This document shows positions 11,685 to 22,571 of a stretch of 64,000 bases of DNA, one piece after another. The stretch is from positions 268,978,622-269,042,621 of the forward strand of contig NC_050096.1 of the NCBI RefSeq assembly GCF_902167145.1. Reading direction: 5' to 3'. Origin of the DNA: Zea mays (lineage: Eukaryota > Streptophyta > Magnoliopsida > Poales > Poaceae). Each line of letters starts with the position of its first letter. Within the stretch, counting starts at the first letter, position 1. The position numbers and the translations under genes are program-made. Under the pieces are notes generated by a model. The model was not told the DNA's origin and did no database searches. It was given only the letters and a program-made list of their open reading frames with translations.

Positions 11685-14600
11685 GTTTATGCATCCGGGG
11701 GCTCAAGCTGGATTATCGACAGCGGATGCACAAACCACATGACGGGGGAAAAGATGATGTTCTCTTCCTACGTCAAGAACAAGGATCCCCGAGAGTCAAT
11801 TATATTCGGTGATGGGAACCAAGGCAAGGTGAAAGGGTTAGGAAAAATTGCTATTTCATCCGAGCACTCTATTTCTAATGTGTTCTTAGTTGAGTCGCTT
11901 GGATATAACGTGTTGTCTGTGAGTCAACTTTGTAATATGGGATATAACTGTATATTCACAAATGTAGATGTGTCTGTCTTTAGAAGAAGTGATGGTTCAT
12001 TAGCTTTTAAGGGTGTACTAGACGACAAACTTTATTTAGTTGATTTTGCAAAAGAGGAGGCCGGTCTAGATGCATGCTTAATTGCTAAGACTAGCATGGG
12101 CTGGCTGTGGCATCGCCGTTTAGCACATGTGGGGATGAAGAACCTTCACAAGCTTCTAAAGGGAGAACACGTGATAGGTCTAACTAATGTAACTTTCGAA
12201 AAAGATAGACCTTGTGCAGCTTGTCAAGCAGGTAAACAGGTGGGAAGCTCTCATCATGCTAAAAATGTGATGACAACATCAAGACCCCTGGAGTTACTTC
12301 ATATGGACCTCTTCGGACCCGTCGCCTATCTAAGCATAGGAGGAAGTAAGTATGGTCTTGTTATAGTTGATGATTTTTCCCGCTTCACTTGGGTATTCTT
12401 TTTGCAGGATAAATCTGAAACCCAAGGGACCCTCAAGCGCTTCCTAAGGAGAGCCCAAAACGAGTTTGAGCTTAAAGTAAAGAAGATAAGGAGCGACAAT
12501 GGGTCCGAGTTCAAGAACCTTCAAGTGGAGGAGTATCTTGAGGAGGAAGGAATCAAGCATGAGTTCTCCGCTCCCTACACACCACAGCAAAATGGTGTGG
12601 TAGAGAGGAAGAACAGGACGCTACTAAACATGGCGAGGACGATGCTTGGTGAATTCAAGACGCCCGAACGGTTTTGGACGGAAGCCGTGAGCACGGCTTG
12701 CCACGCCATAAACCGGGTCTACCTTCATCGCCTCCTCAAGAAGACTTCATACGAGCTTCTAACCGGTAACAAACCCAATGTGTCTTACTTTCCTGTATTT
12801 GGGAGCAAATGTTATATTCTAGTGAAGAAAGGTAGAAATTCTAAGTTTGCTCCCAAAGCTGTAGAAGGGTTTTTGTTAGGTTATGACTCAAATACAAAGG
12901 CGTATAGGGTCTTCAACAAATCATCGGGTTTGGTTGAAGTCTCTAGCGACGTTGTATTTGATGAGACTAATAGCTCTCCAAGAGAGCAAGTTGTTGATCT
13001 TGATGATGTAGATGAAGAAGATGTTCCGACGGCCGCAATACGTACCATGGCGATTGGTGATGTACGACCACAAGAACAAAAGGAGCAAGATCAACCTTCT
13101 TCCTCAACAATGGTGCATCCCGCAACTCAAGACGATGAACAGGTTCATCAAGAAGAGGCGTGTGATCAAGGGGGAGCACAAGATGTTCATGTGATAGAGG
13201 AAGAAGCACGACCGGCACCTCCAACCCAAGTTCGAGCGATGATTCAAAGGAATCATCCCGTCGACCAAATATTGGGTGATATTAGCAAGGGAGTAACTAC
13301 TCGCTCTAGATTAGTTAATTTTTGTTAGCATTACTCTTTTGTCTCTTCTATTGAGCCTTTCAGGGTAGAAGAGGCCTTGCTAGATCCGGACTGGGTGTTG
13401 GCCATGCAGGAAGAGCTCAACAACTTCAAGAGAAATGAAGTTTGGACACTGGTGCCTCGTCCCAAGCAAAACGTTGTGGGAACCAAGTGGGTGTTCCGCA
13501 ACAAACAAGACGAGCACAGGGTGGTGACAAGGAACAAGGCACGACTTGTGGCAAAAGGTTATGCCCAAGTCGCATGTTTGGACTTTGAGGAGACTTTTGC
13601 TTCTGTGGCTAGGCTAGAGTCAATTCGCATATTGTTAGCCTATGCTACTCACCATTCTTTCAGGTTGTTCCAAATGGATGTGAAGAGCGCTTTCCTCAAC
13701 GGGCCAATCAAGGAGGAGGTGTACGTGGAGCAACCCCCTGGCTTCGAGGATGAACGGTACCCCGACCACGTGTGTAAGCTCTCTAAGGCGCTCTATGGAC
13801 TTAAGCAAGCCCCAAGAGCATGGTATGAATGCCTTAGAGACTTTTTAATTGCTAATGCTTTCAAGGTTGGGAAAGCCGATCCAACTCTTTTCACTAAGAC
13901 ATGTGATGGCGATTTATTTGTGTGCCAAATTTATGTCGACGACATATATTTGGTTCTACTAACCAAAAGTCTTGTGAAGAGTTTAGCAGGGTGATGACTC
14001 AAAAGTTCGAGATGTCGATGATGGGCGAGTTAAGCTATTTCCTTGGGTTCCAAGTGAAGCAACTCAAGGATGGGACCTTCATCTCCCAAACGAAGTACAC
14101 GCAAGACTTGATCAAGCGGTTTGGGATGAAGGACGCCAAGCCCGCAAAGACTCCAATGGGAACCAACGGACACACCGACCTCAACAAAGGAGGTAAGTCC
14201 GTTGATCAAAAGGCATACCGGTCTATGATAGGGTCCTTACTTTATTTATGTGCTAGTAGACCAGATATTATGCTTAGCGTATGCATGTGTGCTAGATTTC
14301 AATCCGATCCAAGGGAGTGTCACTTAGTGGCCGTGAAGCGAATTCTTAGATATTTAGTCGCTACGCCTTGCTTCGGGATCTGGTATCCAAAGGGCTCTAC
14401 CTTTGACTTAATTGGATATTCAGACTCCGACTATGCTGGATGTAAGGTCGATAGGAAGAGTACATCGGGGACGTGCCAATTCTTAGGAAGGTCCCTGGTG
14501 TCGTGGAGTTCTAAGAAACAAACTTCTGTTGCCCTATCCACCGCTGAGGCCGAGTATGTTGCCGCAGGACAGTGTTGCACACAACTACTATGGATGAGGC

Positions 14601-14712
14601 AAACCCTCAGGGACTTTGGCTACAATCTGAGCAAAGTCCCACTCCTATGTGATAATGAGAGTGCTATCCGCATGGCGGATAATCCTATTGAACACAGCCG
14701 CACAAAGCACAT
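11685..14712 (+). pseudogene. pol: Element B pol, 5' part, disrupted
   Basis: Pol is in the +1 frame relative to gag and opens across TTGCAG|GTTTATGC. Protease ([13 protein letters not shown]), HHCC finger, integrase ([25 protein letters not shown]), RT ([15 protein letters not shown]) and RNase H (GYSDSDYAG, STAEAEY) follow in order. Lesions: GAG-to-TAG stop at 13326-13328 between integrase and RT, and a one-base deletion next to the RT active site near 13949. Element C interrupts at 14713; the last codons are at 59912-60083. Confidence 0.9.
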
Positions 14713-15312
14713 TGTTAGGGACTTGTTCTCAAATGCTCTGCCTTAAGAACAAGGCAACATAAAATGTTAAATATTAATGCCCTTCGTCCGCTAAAGCATT
14801 ATTTCCCCAAGGATTTAATGAACTTCGGACGAAGGTTATAATGGCACAATTACAAAGGTTGTATCTTCGTAATTGAACTTTCAAAGATAATATAAAATAA
14901 CACAAGACATAAAGCATTAAAGGCAAGTAAATTAGAAGTAAACAACATCATTTGCATATTATATAAACTTAAGATATTCAAATACAATATTTAGGTACAT
15001 TTATACCTCTGCCTTGGCAAAGAATAATTTCCGAGTGATGTGGTTGCAATTATATGAATGCGTGAACAGTAAAGGAATACTGTTCACTATTTATAGGCAC
15101 AGGACACAGCCTGTGAACAATTACAATCATACCCCTCATAAAAGTTTACAACAGCGACTCAAACTCTTATGGACTAAAAGGTCATTCTATCTTTAAGTCG
15201 GTTTGTAATTTCGAAGCTTCATGAACGGCACCCTTCAGCATCACGTACAGACAGCTTCGACCGAAGCTGTTTCTTCCTGCAGGACCTTCGGCGACGAAGC
15301 ATGGTCCCAACA
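14713..15312 (-). repeat. Element C 3' LTR (left copy)
   Basis: 600 bp, plus-strand ends TGTTAGGGAC...GTCCCAACA. By eye it differs at about 11 positions from the right-hand copy (51098-51395 joined to 59605-59906), including the second G of TGTTGGGG. A TATA box on the minus strand at 15088-15095 agrees with minus-strand transcription. A purine-rich stretch (GAAGGGGC on the minus strand, 15313-15326) adjoins it and may be the polypurine tract. Confidence 0.92.
15088..15095 (-). promoter_or_regulatory. TATA box, element C 3' LTR
   Basis: TATAAATA on the minus strand, followed by GTGAACAG. The 5' LTR copy is at 59682-59689. Confidence 0.65.
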
Positions 15313-15570
15313 GTAGCCCCTTCGCGGTGCTAGATCGTTTTTCGTAACGAGCTTGATCCGTAAAAAAAGTCTCTTAGGCTTCAGGAAGCCGAAGGTCCGA
15401 AAAACACCTTCCCTGAGCTCGTTGTCGAGAAACGATACAGTTTACGAGCGCATAGCGGTCCCACCATGCAGGTTCACTACTTTGGTCTTTGCGGCCCACC
15501 GCGCAGCGGGTGTGAGCAGCTGTTTGCCTGGTGTAAGAATCCTGACGATTCACCTTCTTACCCGCAGCAC

Positions 15571-15578
15571 TATATAAA
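15571..15578 (+). promoter_or_regulatory. Candidate TATA box of the antisense gene
   Basis: TATATAAA on the plus strand, about 195 bp before the ATG at 15774 and outside the LTR. Its position and strand suit transcription of the antisense gene from an internal promoter instead of the LTR. No other evidence. Confidence 0.5.
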
Positions 15579-17920
15579 CAGACAGGTAGGTGTGAAGTTA
15601 CCACAGCATTCATTGCTATTGCACTGTTTTGCTGCCAAAAAATTTAACCATAGCCGAAGCTTGACTTTCGCATTCAGACAAAGCTCCAGTTTGGTGCCAC
15701 TTTGTCAGGAGAAAAGCTTCGCGAGAAAAGGTTATTTAAATCCCAAGAAATCTTTCAAGAAATTCAAAATTAAATGGCCAGAGTGCGCTCCACTGCTAGA
15801 GTTGAGCGTGAGGGAGACGAAGCCGAAGGAGCGGAGACTGTTCCTATCTCCGAAGCAATGCAACGATCCAGATTGGTGACCTCGGAAAGAATCCCTACTG
15901 CCGAAACAGAACAAGCTGTTGCCGAAACAGAACAAGCTGCTGCCGAAGCAGAACAAGGAGATATTGAGGAAGCTGATTCTGACGATGATTACCATATCGC
16001 AGTACCGAGCAAGCCTAGCCATTTGGACTTCGAAAAGTCGACTATCTCCAAGGCTGATTTTTCCAAAATGGTGAAGTCGCGCTATTTCAGTGAAGATGAG
16101 AAGAAGCTGATCCGCTTCGGGGGAGAGGAAACTACCCCGAAGCCAGAAAAGGATAAAATAGTTATTTTCAAAAGTTTTCTAAAAGCTGGGTTGAGATTTC
16201 CTTTAAATAGAATGATTTCTGATGTGCTGCAAAAGTTTGGGATCTATTTTCACCAGCTGACTCCTAACGCCATTGCAGGCTTAGCGTTTACATCTGGGCT
16301 CTCCGAAGCCAGGCGGTGGAGCCGTTTGCCGATAGCTTTTGTCGAGTTCATGAGCTGCATTACCAGACTAAGGCCAGAAAAGATGGATTGCATGAAAATT
16401 TTGGTTGTTATAATTTTGCCTATCGGAAAACCACAAAATTTCCTGTGATCAGCTACCGAAGCAAATGGCCGGCAGGCTGGAAGTTAGAATGGTTTTATGT
16501 CAAAGTTGACGATGACAAAGAGAAGCTGGTACAGAGCCCTCTTGAACTGATCTTCGGAGAAACCAGACCCCGATGCAAAATGACAGCAGAAGGTCCAACT
16601 TGGACCGCACTTGCTGAATTCAAAATTATTGCAGAACACATTGGCACTAGAGATTTAGTGCAGGAATTTCTGGCCTTCAGAGTATTTCCAACTATGAAGG
16701 AGTGGACTATGCCGAAGCTTAAAGGAGAAAAGAAAGAAGGGGAGCTTGTCCGGCTACCCTATTATTATAAGTTTAAGAAATATTTTAAAGCACCCTGCCA
16801 AGAATGGCTCGATACAATCGAAGTAATGAGTAATGAAATTCTTGGAAATTACTCCAAAAAAGAGGACCAGCTGATGACAGTAGCCTTCGGCACTCGGCCG
16901 AAGCGAAGGCTGAACAGGGTGCTTGACGCTATAGGATTTGAATATGCTGATTATGGTCGACTGGGCGGAGATGCTGGAGGCCCGAAGCGAAAAAGGATTG
17001 CCAGCGCTGCTGACGAAGAGGTCGCCAAGGTAGCCAAAAAGAAAAGGGAAGATTCTGAAAAACTTAGCCCTGAAGAGTTGAACCCTGAGCCGAAGGTGGC
17101 CACTACAAGAAAGAGGAAAACTGCATCTCTAGAACCAACAACGTTGGTTCGAGAAGAAGATACTCCTGCAACGCCTTCTGCTGTTGAAGTAGAAGAGATT
17201 ATGAAGGTAATGACTGAACCCTTGCCTGTCAAGCTAAGTCCGCTGGCGCTGGAACTGACGAAGTTTTTTCAGAAGGACAAGGCTGCTTCGGCAGAAGAAG
17301 GTCCTGTACTGCCGAAAAAATGAAGGATTATTCAAATAGCAGATGTAATTCATGGGACACCGTCACCGACACCGGCATCAAGAATTGCTATTGACCAGAC
17401 TGCCGAAACCACCGAAGCTAAAGGCGACGCAGCCGAAGCCACCAGAGCGGAAACCTTCAAAGCTGAAACTGACACAGCTGAAGTTGCCGGGGCTGAAATC
17501 GGGGCCACAGAAGATCCGAACCTGGAAGAGACACTTGAAGTTATTGATAACATACTCCTAAAAATGACTGAGGAAGAATCTATTGTGGCCGCGGCGAGCA
17601 CAGCTACTGAAAAGGGGAAAAAACAAGCTGAAGACATTTTGGAGGAAGAAGATTTTGAATTTCAAGATTTACTTGGGCAAGAACTGACAGATGCTGAAAA
17701 AGCAGAGCTTAAAAAATGTGCCATAGCCTGCGGATATAAGCCAGGGGCTACACTGTTCGGCGGGGTTAACGAAGGAAAGCTGAGGTGCCTTCGAAATCGC
17801 AGCGAAGCTAAAATTGTTAGAACTCTCTGCAAAAATATTGGCCTGGCGAAGCTAGAAGCGGACCTCTGCCGCTACCAACGACACCATATCGCCGGAAGCT
17901 TGCTTTATGCTAACTTCAAG

Positions 17921-17939
17921 GTAACAAATATTTTTGTTA

Positions 17940-17972
<33 letters not shown>

Positions 17973-18009
17973 CTTTTAGGTCGTTTTCTAACGAAGATCG
18001 TTTCAACAG
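17921..18009 (+). other. Intron 1 of the antisense gene
   Basis: Donor AAG|GTAACA, acceptor TTTCAACAG|AGC, 89 bp, A/T-rich, containing a TTA microsatellite (about 17940-17972). Removing it keeps the frame: the codon ending at 17920 joins the frame that contains the ATG-CAA-CAA run at 18037. It also removes the stops in the intron. Confidence 0.7.
17940..17972. repeat. TTA microsatellite
   Basis: About ten TTA units inside intron 1 of the antisense gene, which supports this stretch being non-coding. Confidence 0.85.
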
Positions 18010-18771
18010 AGCATATTATTAAGTAAAGTTCTAAAAATGCAACAAGATCTCGAAGAAGAGAAGAACAAAGCTGTCATCCAAGATTTGGCTGAGAAAGTTG
18101 AAAATTACGAAGCTAATCTGAAAAAGAAAGACTTCACCATCCAGGACCTTGAAATCATGGTTAAAGAGCACGAGAGTGCATTAGAAAAGAAAGATTTTGT
18201 TATTCAGACTATGGAGGGTTCTTTGGCTGAAGTCCAAATTGAGAATAACAACTTAAAGAATGAACTGCTCCAACAGTCAGAAAAATTTGAGCAAGAAAAG
18301 AAATATCTTGAAGCAAGGCTGAAAACTGAGTTGGATAAAAATTCAAATTTGCAGAAATCCTTTAAAGAACTTCAAGAAAAATGTTTAAGCTTCGGCAGCC
18401 GTTGCGTGCAGCGGCTGAAGGATGTGTTTCATTCTGTCGGAGCCAGCTCTGCAAAATTTACACCTTCAGCTGAAAATCTGCCCAGGACATTAGAATATAT
18501 TGAAGGCGAGGTTGATGCCCTTGACGAAGTCATTGGTGGGCATGCCAACTTCTGCGCCCTGGTAGCTTCTCGGGGCACAGCCACCGCTTTTCTGAAGGCT
18601 GGCTGCACGCATGGAAATATTGTGAACAGACCAAACTTCAGCTTGTCAGCATCAGATCTGATAGATATCCCAAGCCTAGCCCGAAGCATTGGAAATAGAT
18701 TCATGACCCAGATCTGGGTAAGTGGCGGGCGAAAAATGGTAGGTGACGAAGCTCGAAGTCATCTTAAGCCG

Positions 18772-18849
18772 GTAAGAAACTTATGTTTGTTACTTTTACC
18801 TTCTCCTTGAAATTTGCACCTTTCTTATTCTGTTGTTTGATATACACAG
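18772..18849 (+). other. Intron 2 of the antisense gene
   Basis: Donor CCG|GTAAGA, acceptor ATATACACAG|GAT after a T-rich stretch, 78 bp. After removal the last exon adds six mostly acidic codons and a TGA at 18868-18870. Confidence 0.75.
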
Positions 18850-18870
18850 GATGACGAAGCTGAAGAATGA

Positions 18871-19301
18871 CGAAGCTGAAGTTTAACGAAGCCTAGCCTG
18901 AAGCTGGATAGTTGTTTACAATATACTTTCCTGCAAAAATTCTGGAGAAACTTTTGTAATATAGTTATGGAACAACTTATATAAATTTGTACGTACCTTG
19001 TAATATATTTTGTTTCTGCTATCTATGTACAATCTGCTTTGCTGTGGACGAAACTTCTCTTTTGAGCCGAAGGCGAAAAACACCTTCCCTTCTTTTCGTA
19101 CACAACGAAGCATAAAAATTTTCCTTCGAGTTTTTCCTCATTGCCGAAGCATCTGTGTTTTTTGTGCGGTATAATGATGATTCTATATATGTCTAAATGC
19201 ATGTTTATGAATGCAAATGACATGATGAGATGTATTGTGCAAATGAATATCAAAACACATATTCAAAAAACCATAATCATAGTCCTTCAGCGTTGACTTT
19301 T
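18871..19301. other. Element C non-coding spacer
   Basis: A/T-rich spacer between the antisense gene and the 64-bp repeats. It holds several CGAAGC/CTTCG words typical of the whole element. I see no gene. Confidence 0.5.
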
Positions 19302-19530
19302 CGTTGTAAGCCTCCCTTAGGAGCTTCTTCGCCTTTTACTTTCAGCGGAATCAGCGCTTATTTTTCGCTGTAAGCCTCCCTTAGGAGCTTCTTCGCCTTT
19401 TACTTTCAGCGGAATCAGCATTTATTTTTCGTTGTAAGCCTCCCTTAGGAGCTTCTTCGCCTTTTACTTTCGGCGGAATCAGCGTTTATTTTTCGCTGTA
19501 AGCTCTGCATTCCCTTAGGAACGACTTTTG
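19302..19530. repeat. 64-bp tandem repeats in element C
   Basis: Units begin at 19302, 19366, 19430 and 19494 (period exactly 64), each starting CG[T/C]TGTAAGCC and containing CTTAGGAGCTTCTTCGCC. The first three are nearly identical; the fourth is partial and diverged. They lie in the 3' untranslated part of the element as read on its own sense (minus) strand. Tandem repeats in untranslated regions are known in Tat/Ogre elements. Confidence 0.9.
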
Positions 19531-19710
19531 AGCTTCTCTCTGTTTTCTTTTCTTTTTTCTTTTGCATTTACATTTACATTTTTTTGGGGGATATCAATCT
19601 CATAAAATTGAAATAAGGAAAATTACATGTTGTGGCCTCATTAAAAACCTTTCTCCCCCTTTGGAAAGGAAAAGGGTGCCACAAAAAAGAATATAAAAAA
19701 TTACATCAAG
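19531..19710. other. Element C spacer between the repeats and the end of pol
   Basis: A pyrimidine-rich stretch followed by A-rich sequence. No gene seen. Confidence 0.5.
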
Positions 19711-20383
19711 CTAAACATAATATCGCCGAAGCTCATCCTCATTCCATGACCTAGGAATGTCGTTGCCGTCCATATCCTTCAATCTGTAGGAACCGGGTCT
19801 TGACGAAGATACTACCAAAAAGGGACCTTCCCACTTCAGCTGTAATTTGCCTACTGTCTCAGGGTTGGCTACTCTTCGAAGTACCAAGTGTCCTGGTTCA
19901 ATGTTCTTCAGCTTGACCTTTCTGTCACGCCATTTTATTGTTTCAGCTTGATATTTATTGATGTTTTCCACAGCTTGAAGTCTGATCCCTTCAATACCAT
20001 CTTTTTCTACAGAGCAATCAACTTCGTCTTCGCCTTCTGCCGAAGCTACTGTCCTTATTGATCCTGCTTTGGCCTCTTCTGGGGTTATTGCTTCGTCACC
20101 GAACAATAGTTTAAAGGGCGTAAAGCCTGTTGACCTTGACATGGTTGTATTATGGCTCCACACCACTTTGATTAACTCGTCTGGCCACTTTCCCCTAGGC
20201 TGATTGAAGATTGACTTCATTATTCCTGTCATTATGATCCCATTAGCTCTTTCGACAAGTCCATTTGACTCTGGGTGTCGAACTGATGCAAAATGGATCT
20301 TCGTGCCAATTTGATCACAAAATTCTCTGAAGGCTTCAGAATCAAACTGTGTCCCATTGTCCACAGTAATGGCCTTCGGCACT
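19711..20383 (-). pseudogene. pol: Element C integrase, C-terminal part
   Basis: Minus-strand continuation of the integrase interrupted by element D. It starts at the second catalytic Asp (TVDNGTQFDS), has the Glu in NGLVERANGII, and then the C-terminal region with FTPFKLLFGDEA and the GKLQLKWEGPF block near the end, stopping at 19711. Joined in register with 47772 onward once D and one GCACT copy are removed. This part is open throughout. Integrase inserts the element's cDNA into the chromosome. Confidence 0.9.
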
Positions 20384-21274
20384 TGAGAGCACCTAGAGGG
20401 GGGGGGGGGTGAATAGGTGATCCTGTAGAACTTAAAAACTTAAGCCACAAAACTTTGATTAAGCGTTAGCACAGTTAATGCCAAGTGGCTAGAGAGAAGA
20501 TCTTGCACAATACGATGACCACAAGGAATTCAACACAGAGAAGACACAGTGATTTATCCCGTGGTTCGGCCAAGTACAAAACTTGCCTACTCCACGTTGT
20601 GGCGTCCCAACGGACGAGAGTTGCACTCAACTCCTCTCAAGTGATCCAATGATCAACTTGAATACCACAGTGTTATGCTTTTCTTTTCTTATCGCGTTCG
20701 CGAGGAATCTCCACAACTTGGAGTCTCTCGTCCTTACACTTGAAGTTCACAAAGAAGCACGGAGTAAGGGAGGGAAGCAACACACACAAATCCACAGCAA
20801 AATGCGCACACACACGGCCAAGAATCGAGCTCAAAAGACTATCTCAAAGTTCTCACTAGAACGGAGCTCGAATCACTGAGAATGACAAACGAATGCGCAA
20901 AGACTGAGTGTGGATGATCAAGAATGCTCTAAGGTTGCTTGGTGTGCTCCTCCATGCGCCTAGGGGTCCCTTTTATAGCCCCAAGGCAGCTAGGAGCCGT
21001 TGAGAGCAAATCTGGAAGGCTGATCTTGCCTTCTGTCGACTGGTGCACCGGACAGTCCGGTGCACACCGGACACTGTCCGGTGCTCGATTTCTTTCCTTA
21101 AACGGCATAGCCGACCGTTGGCCGCCAGAGAGCCGTTGGCGCACCGGACATGTCCGGTGCACACCGGACAGTCCGGTGCCCCCTTCTAGCCGTTGGCTCG
21201 GCCACGTGTCCCGCGCAGATCGCGCGGTCGACCGTTGGCCCGGCCGACCGTTGGCTCACCGGACAGTCCGGTGC
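20384..21274 (-). repeat. Element D 3' LTR, distal part
   Basis: Begins on the plus strand with TGAGAGCACCTAGAG and a run of 12 G (the C-tract of the LTR end, expanded; the 5' copy has 7). TATA box at 20970-20977, minus strand. Cut at 21274 within the palindrome array by element E; it continues at 30190-30565. Total LTR about 1267 bp. Confidence 0.92.
20970..20977 (-). promoter_or_regulatory. TATA box, element D 3' LTR
   Basis: TATAAAAG on the minus strand, in the same context as the other Opie-type LTRs. Confidence 0.65.
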
Positions 21275-22521
21275 TGAAAGGGAAATGTGCCCTTGGGCCA
21301 TTTCTAAGTATTTTGGTGATTGAGTGCCAACACAAGTGCTTAAATGTGAATTTATGCTCATGAATGGACAAAGTGCAAATCAAGAGTAAAGGTATGTTTC
21401 TAAGCCTTAGTACATTGGTTTTGTGTACTAATATACTTGTCTAAGTGTTAGAAACAGAAAGAAGAAGAAAAGAAAAGAGATGAAAAAGGCTTGGCTGGGT
21501 ACAGCCAAGACTCAGCTCGGTCTGGCACACCGGACTGTCCGGTGGTGCACCGGACAGTGTCCGGTGCGCCAGGCTGACTCGGCGCGAAGTGGCCGCTCTC
21601 GGGAATTCGCCGACGGCGTACGGCTAAAATTCACCGGACTGTTCGGTGTGCACCGGACTGTCCGGTGAGCCAACGGTCGGCCGCGCGATCTGCGCGGGAC
21701 ACGTGGCCCAGCCAACGGCTAGAAGGGGGCACCGGACTGTCCGGTGTGCACCAGACATGTCCGGTGCGCCAACGGCTCTCTGGCGGCCAACGGTCGGCTG
21801 CGCCATTTTAGGAAGGAAATCGGGCACCGGACAGTGTCCGGTGTGCACCGGACTGTCCGGTGCACCCGACGACAGAAGGCAAGATTGGCCTTCCAGATTT
21901 GCTCTCAACGGCTCCTAGCTGCCTTGGGACTATAAAAGGGACCCCTAGGCACATGAAGGAGGACACCAAGCAACCTTAGAGCATTCTTGATCATCCACAC
22001 TCAGTCTTTGCGCATTCGTTTGTCATTCTCAGTGATTCGAGCTCCGTTCTAGTGAGAACTTTGAGATAGTCTTTTGAGCTCGCTTCTTGGCCGTGTGTGT
22101 GCGCATTTTGCTGTGGATTTGTGTGTGTTGCTTCTCTCCCTTACTCCGTGCTTCTTTGTGAACTTCAAGTGTAAGGGCGAGAGACTCCAAGTTGTGGAGA
22201 TTCCTCGCGAACGCGATAAGAAAAGAAAAGCATAACACTGTGGTATTCAAGTTGATCATTGGATCACTTGAGAGAAGTTGAGTGCAACTCTCGTCCGTTG
22301 GGACGCCACAACGTGGAGTAGGCAAGTTTTGTACTTGGCCGAACCACGGGATAAACCACTGTGTCTTCTCTGTGTTGAATTCCTTGTGGTTATCGTATTG
22401 TGCAAGATCTTCTCTCTAGCCACTTGGCATTAACTGTGCTAACGCTTAATCAAAGTTTTGTGGCTTAAGTTTTTAAGTTCTACAGGATCACCTATTCACC
22501 CCCCCCCTCTAGGTGCTCTCA
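21275..22521 (+). repeat. Element E 5' LTR
   Basis: 1247 bp, from TGAAAGGGAAATG to GGTGCTCTCA. Palindromes about 21528-21866; TATA box at 21931-21938. Compared with the 3' LTR (1224 bp) there are about five substitutions, plus block differences exactly at palindromes. Confidence 0.95.
21931..21938 (+). promoter_or_regulatory. TATA box, element E 5' LTR
   Basis: TATAAAAG after GGGAC. The 3' LTR copy is at 29595-29602. Confidence 0.7.
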
Positions 22522-22535
22522 ATTGGTATCAGAGC
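22522..22535 (+). other. Element E primer-binding site
   Basis: ATTGGTATCAGAGC follows the LTR directly: an exact initiator tRNA-Met complement. Confidence 0.9.
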
Positions 22536-22571
22536 CGTTCTCTTCAAGAAAGGGACTAACCGCCCGAAGAG

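Larger units (their letters stand above)
15774..18870 (+). pseudogene. Antisense extra gene (aORF) of element C, three exons, two lesions
   Basis: A gene on the strand opposite to pol, between pol and the 3' LTR. Exon 1 is 15774-17920, exon 2 18010-18771, exon 3 18850-18870 (stop TGA). Both introns are GT-AG, 89 and 78 bp, and all joins are in phase 0. The N-terminus is acidic with a three-fold AETEQA-like repeat. The middle (VIFKSFLKAGLRFPLN... then FGCYNFAYR, EWFYVKVD) resembles the plant 'putative gypsy type transposon' domain (Pfam Transposase_28, from memory). Then come a Lys/Glu-rich linker, a coiled coil in exon 2 and a conserved-looking C-terminal domain. Lesions: a one-base shift near 16277 and an in-frame TGA at 17321-17323. 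Function unknown; similar antisense genes are known in Tat elements (gene23 of Grande). Confidence 0.8.

Noticed and set aside
12345..12406. Perfect splice-like signals (GTAAGTAT ... TTCTTTTTGCAG|G) 62 nt apart inside the integrase of every pol
   Set aside because: The stretch encodes the conserved integrase region around [11 protein letters not shown], is open in frame, is not a multiple of three and is shorter than usual plant introns. Treated as coding coincidence, although an exitron cannot be excluded without RNA data.
15466..15879. 137-residue open frame overlapping the start of the antisense gene
   Set aside because: It lies in another frame across the presumed promoter and leader. 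No recognisable domain.
17564..18022. Separate small gene beginning at ATG 17564
   Set aside because: Its frame is continuous with exon 1 of the antisense gene across the single TGA at 17321-17323, and its poly-Leu end is translation of the TTA microsatellite in intron 1.
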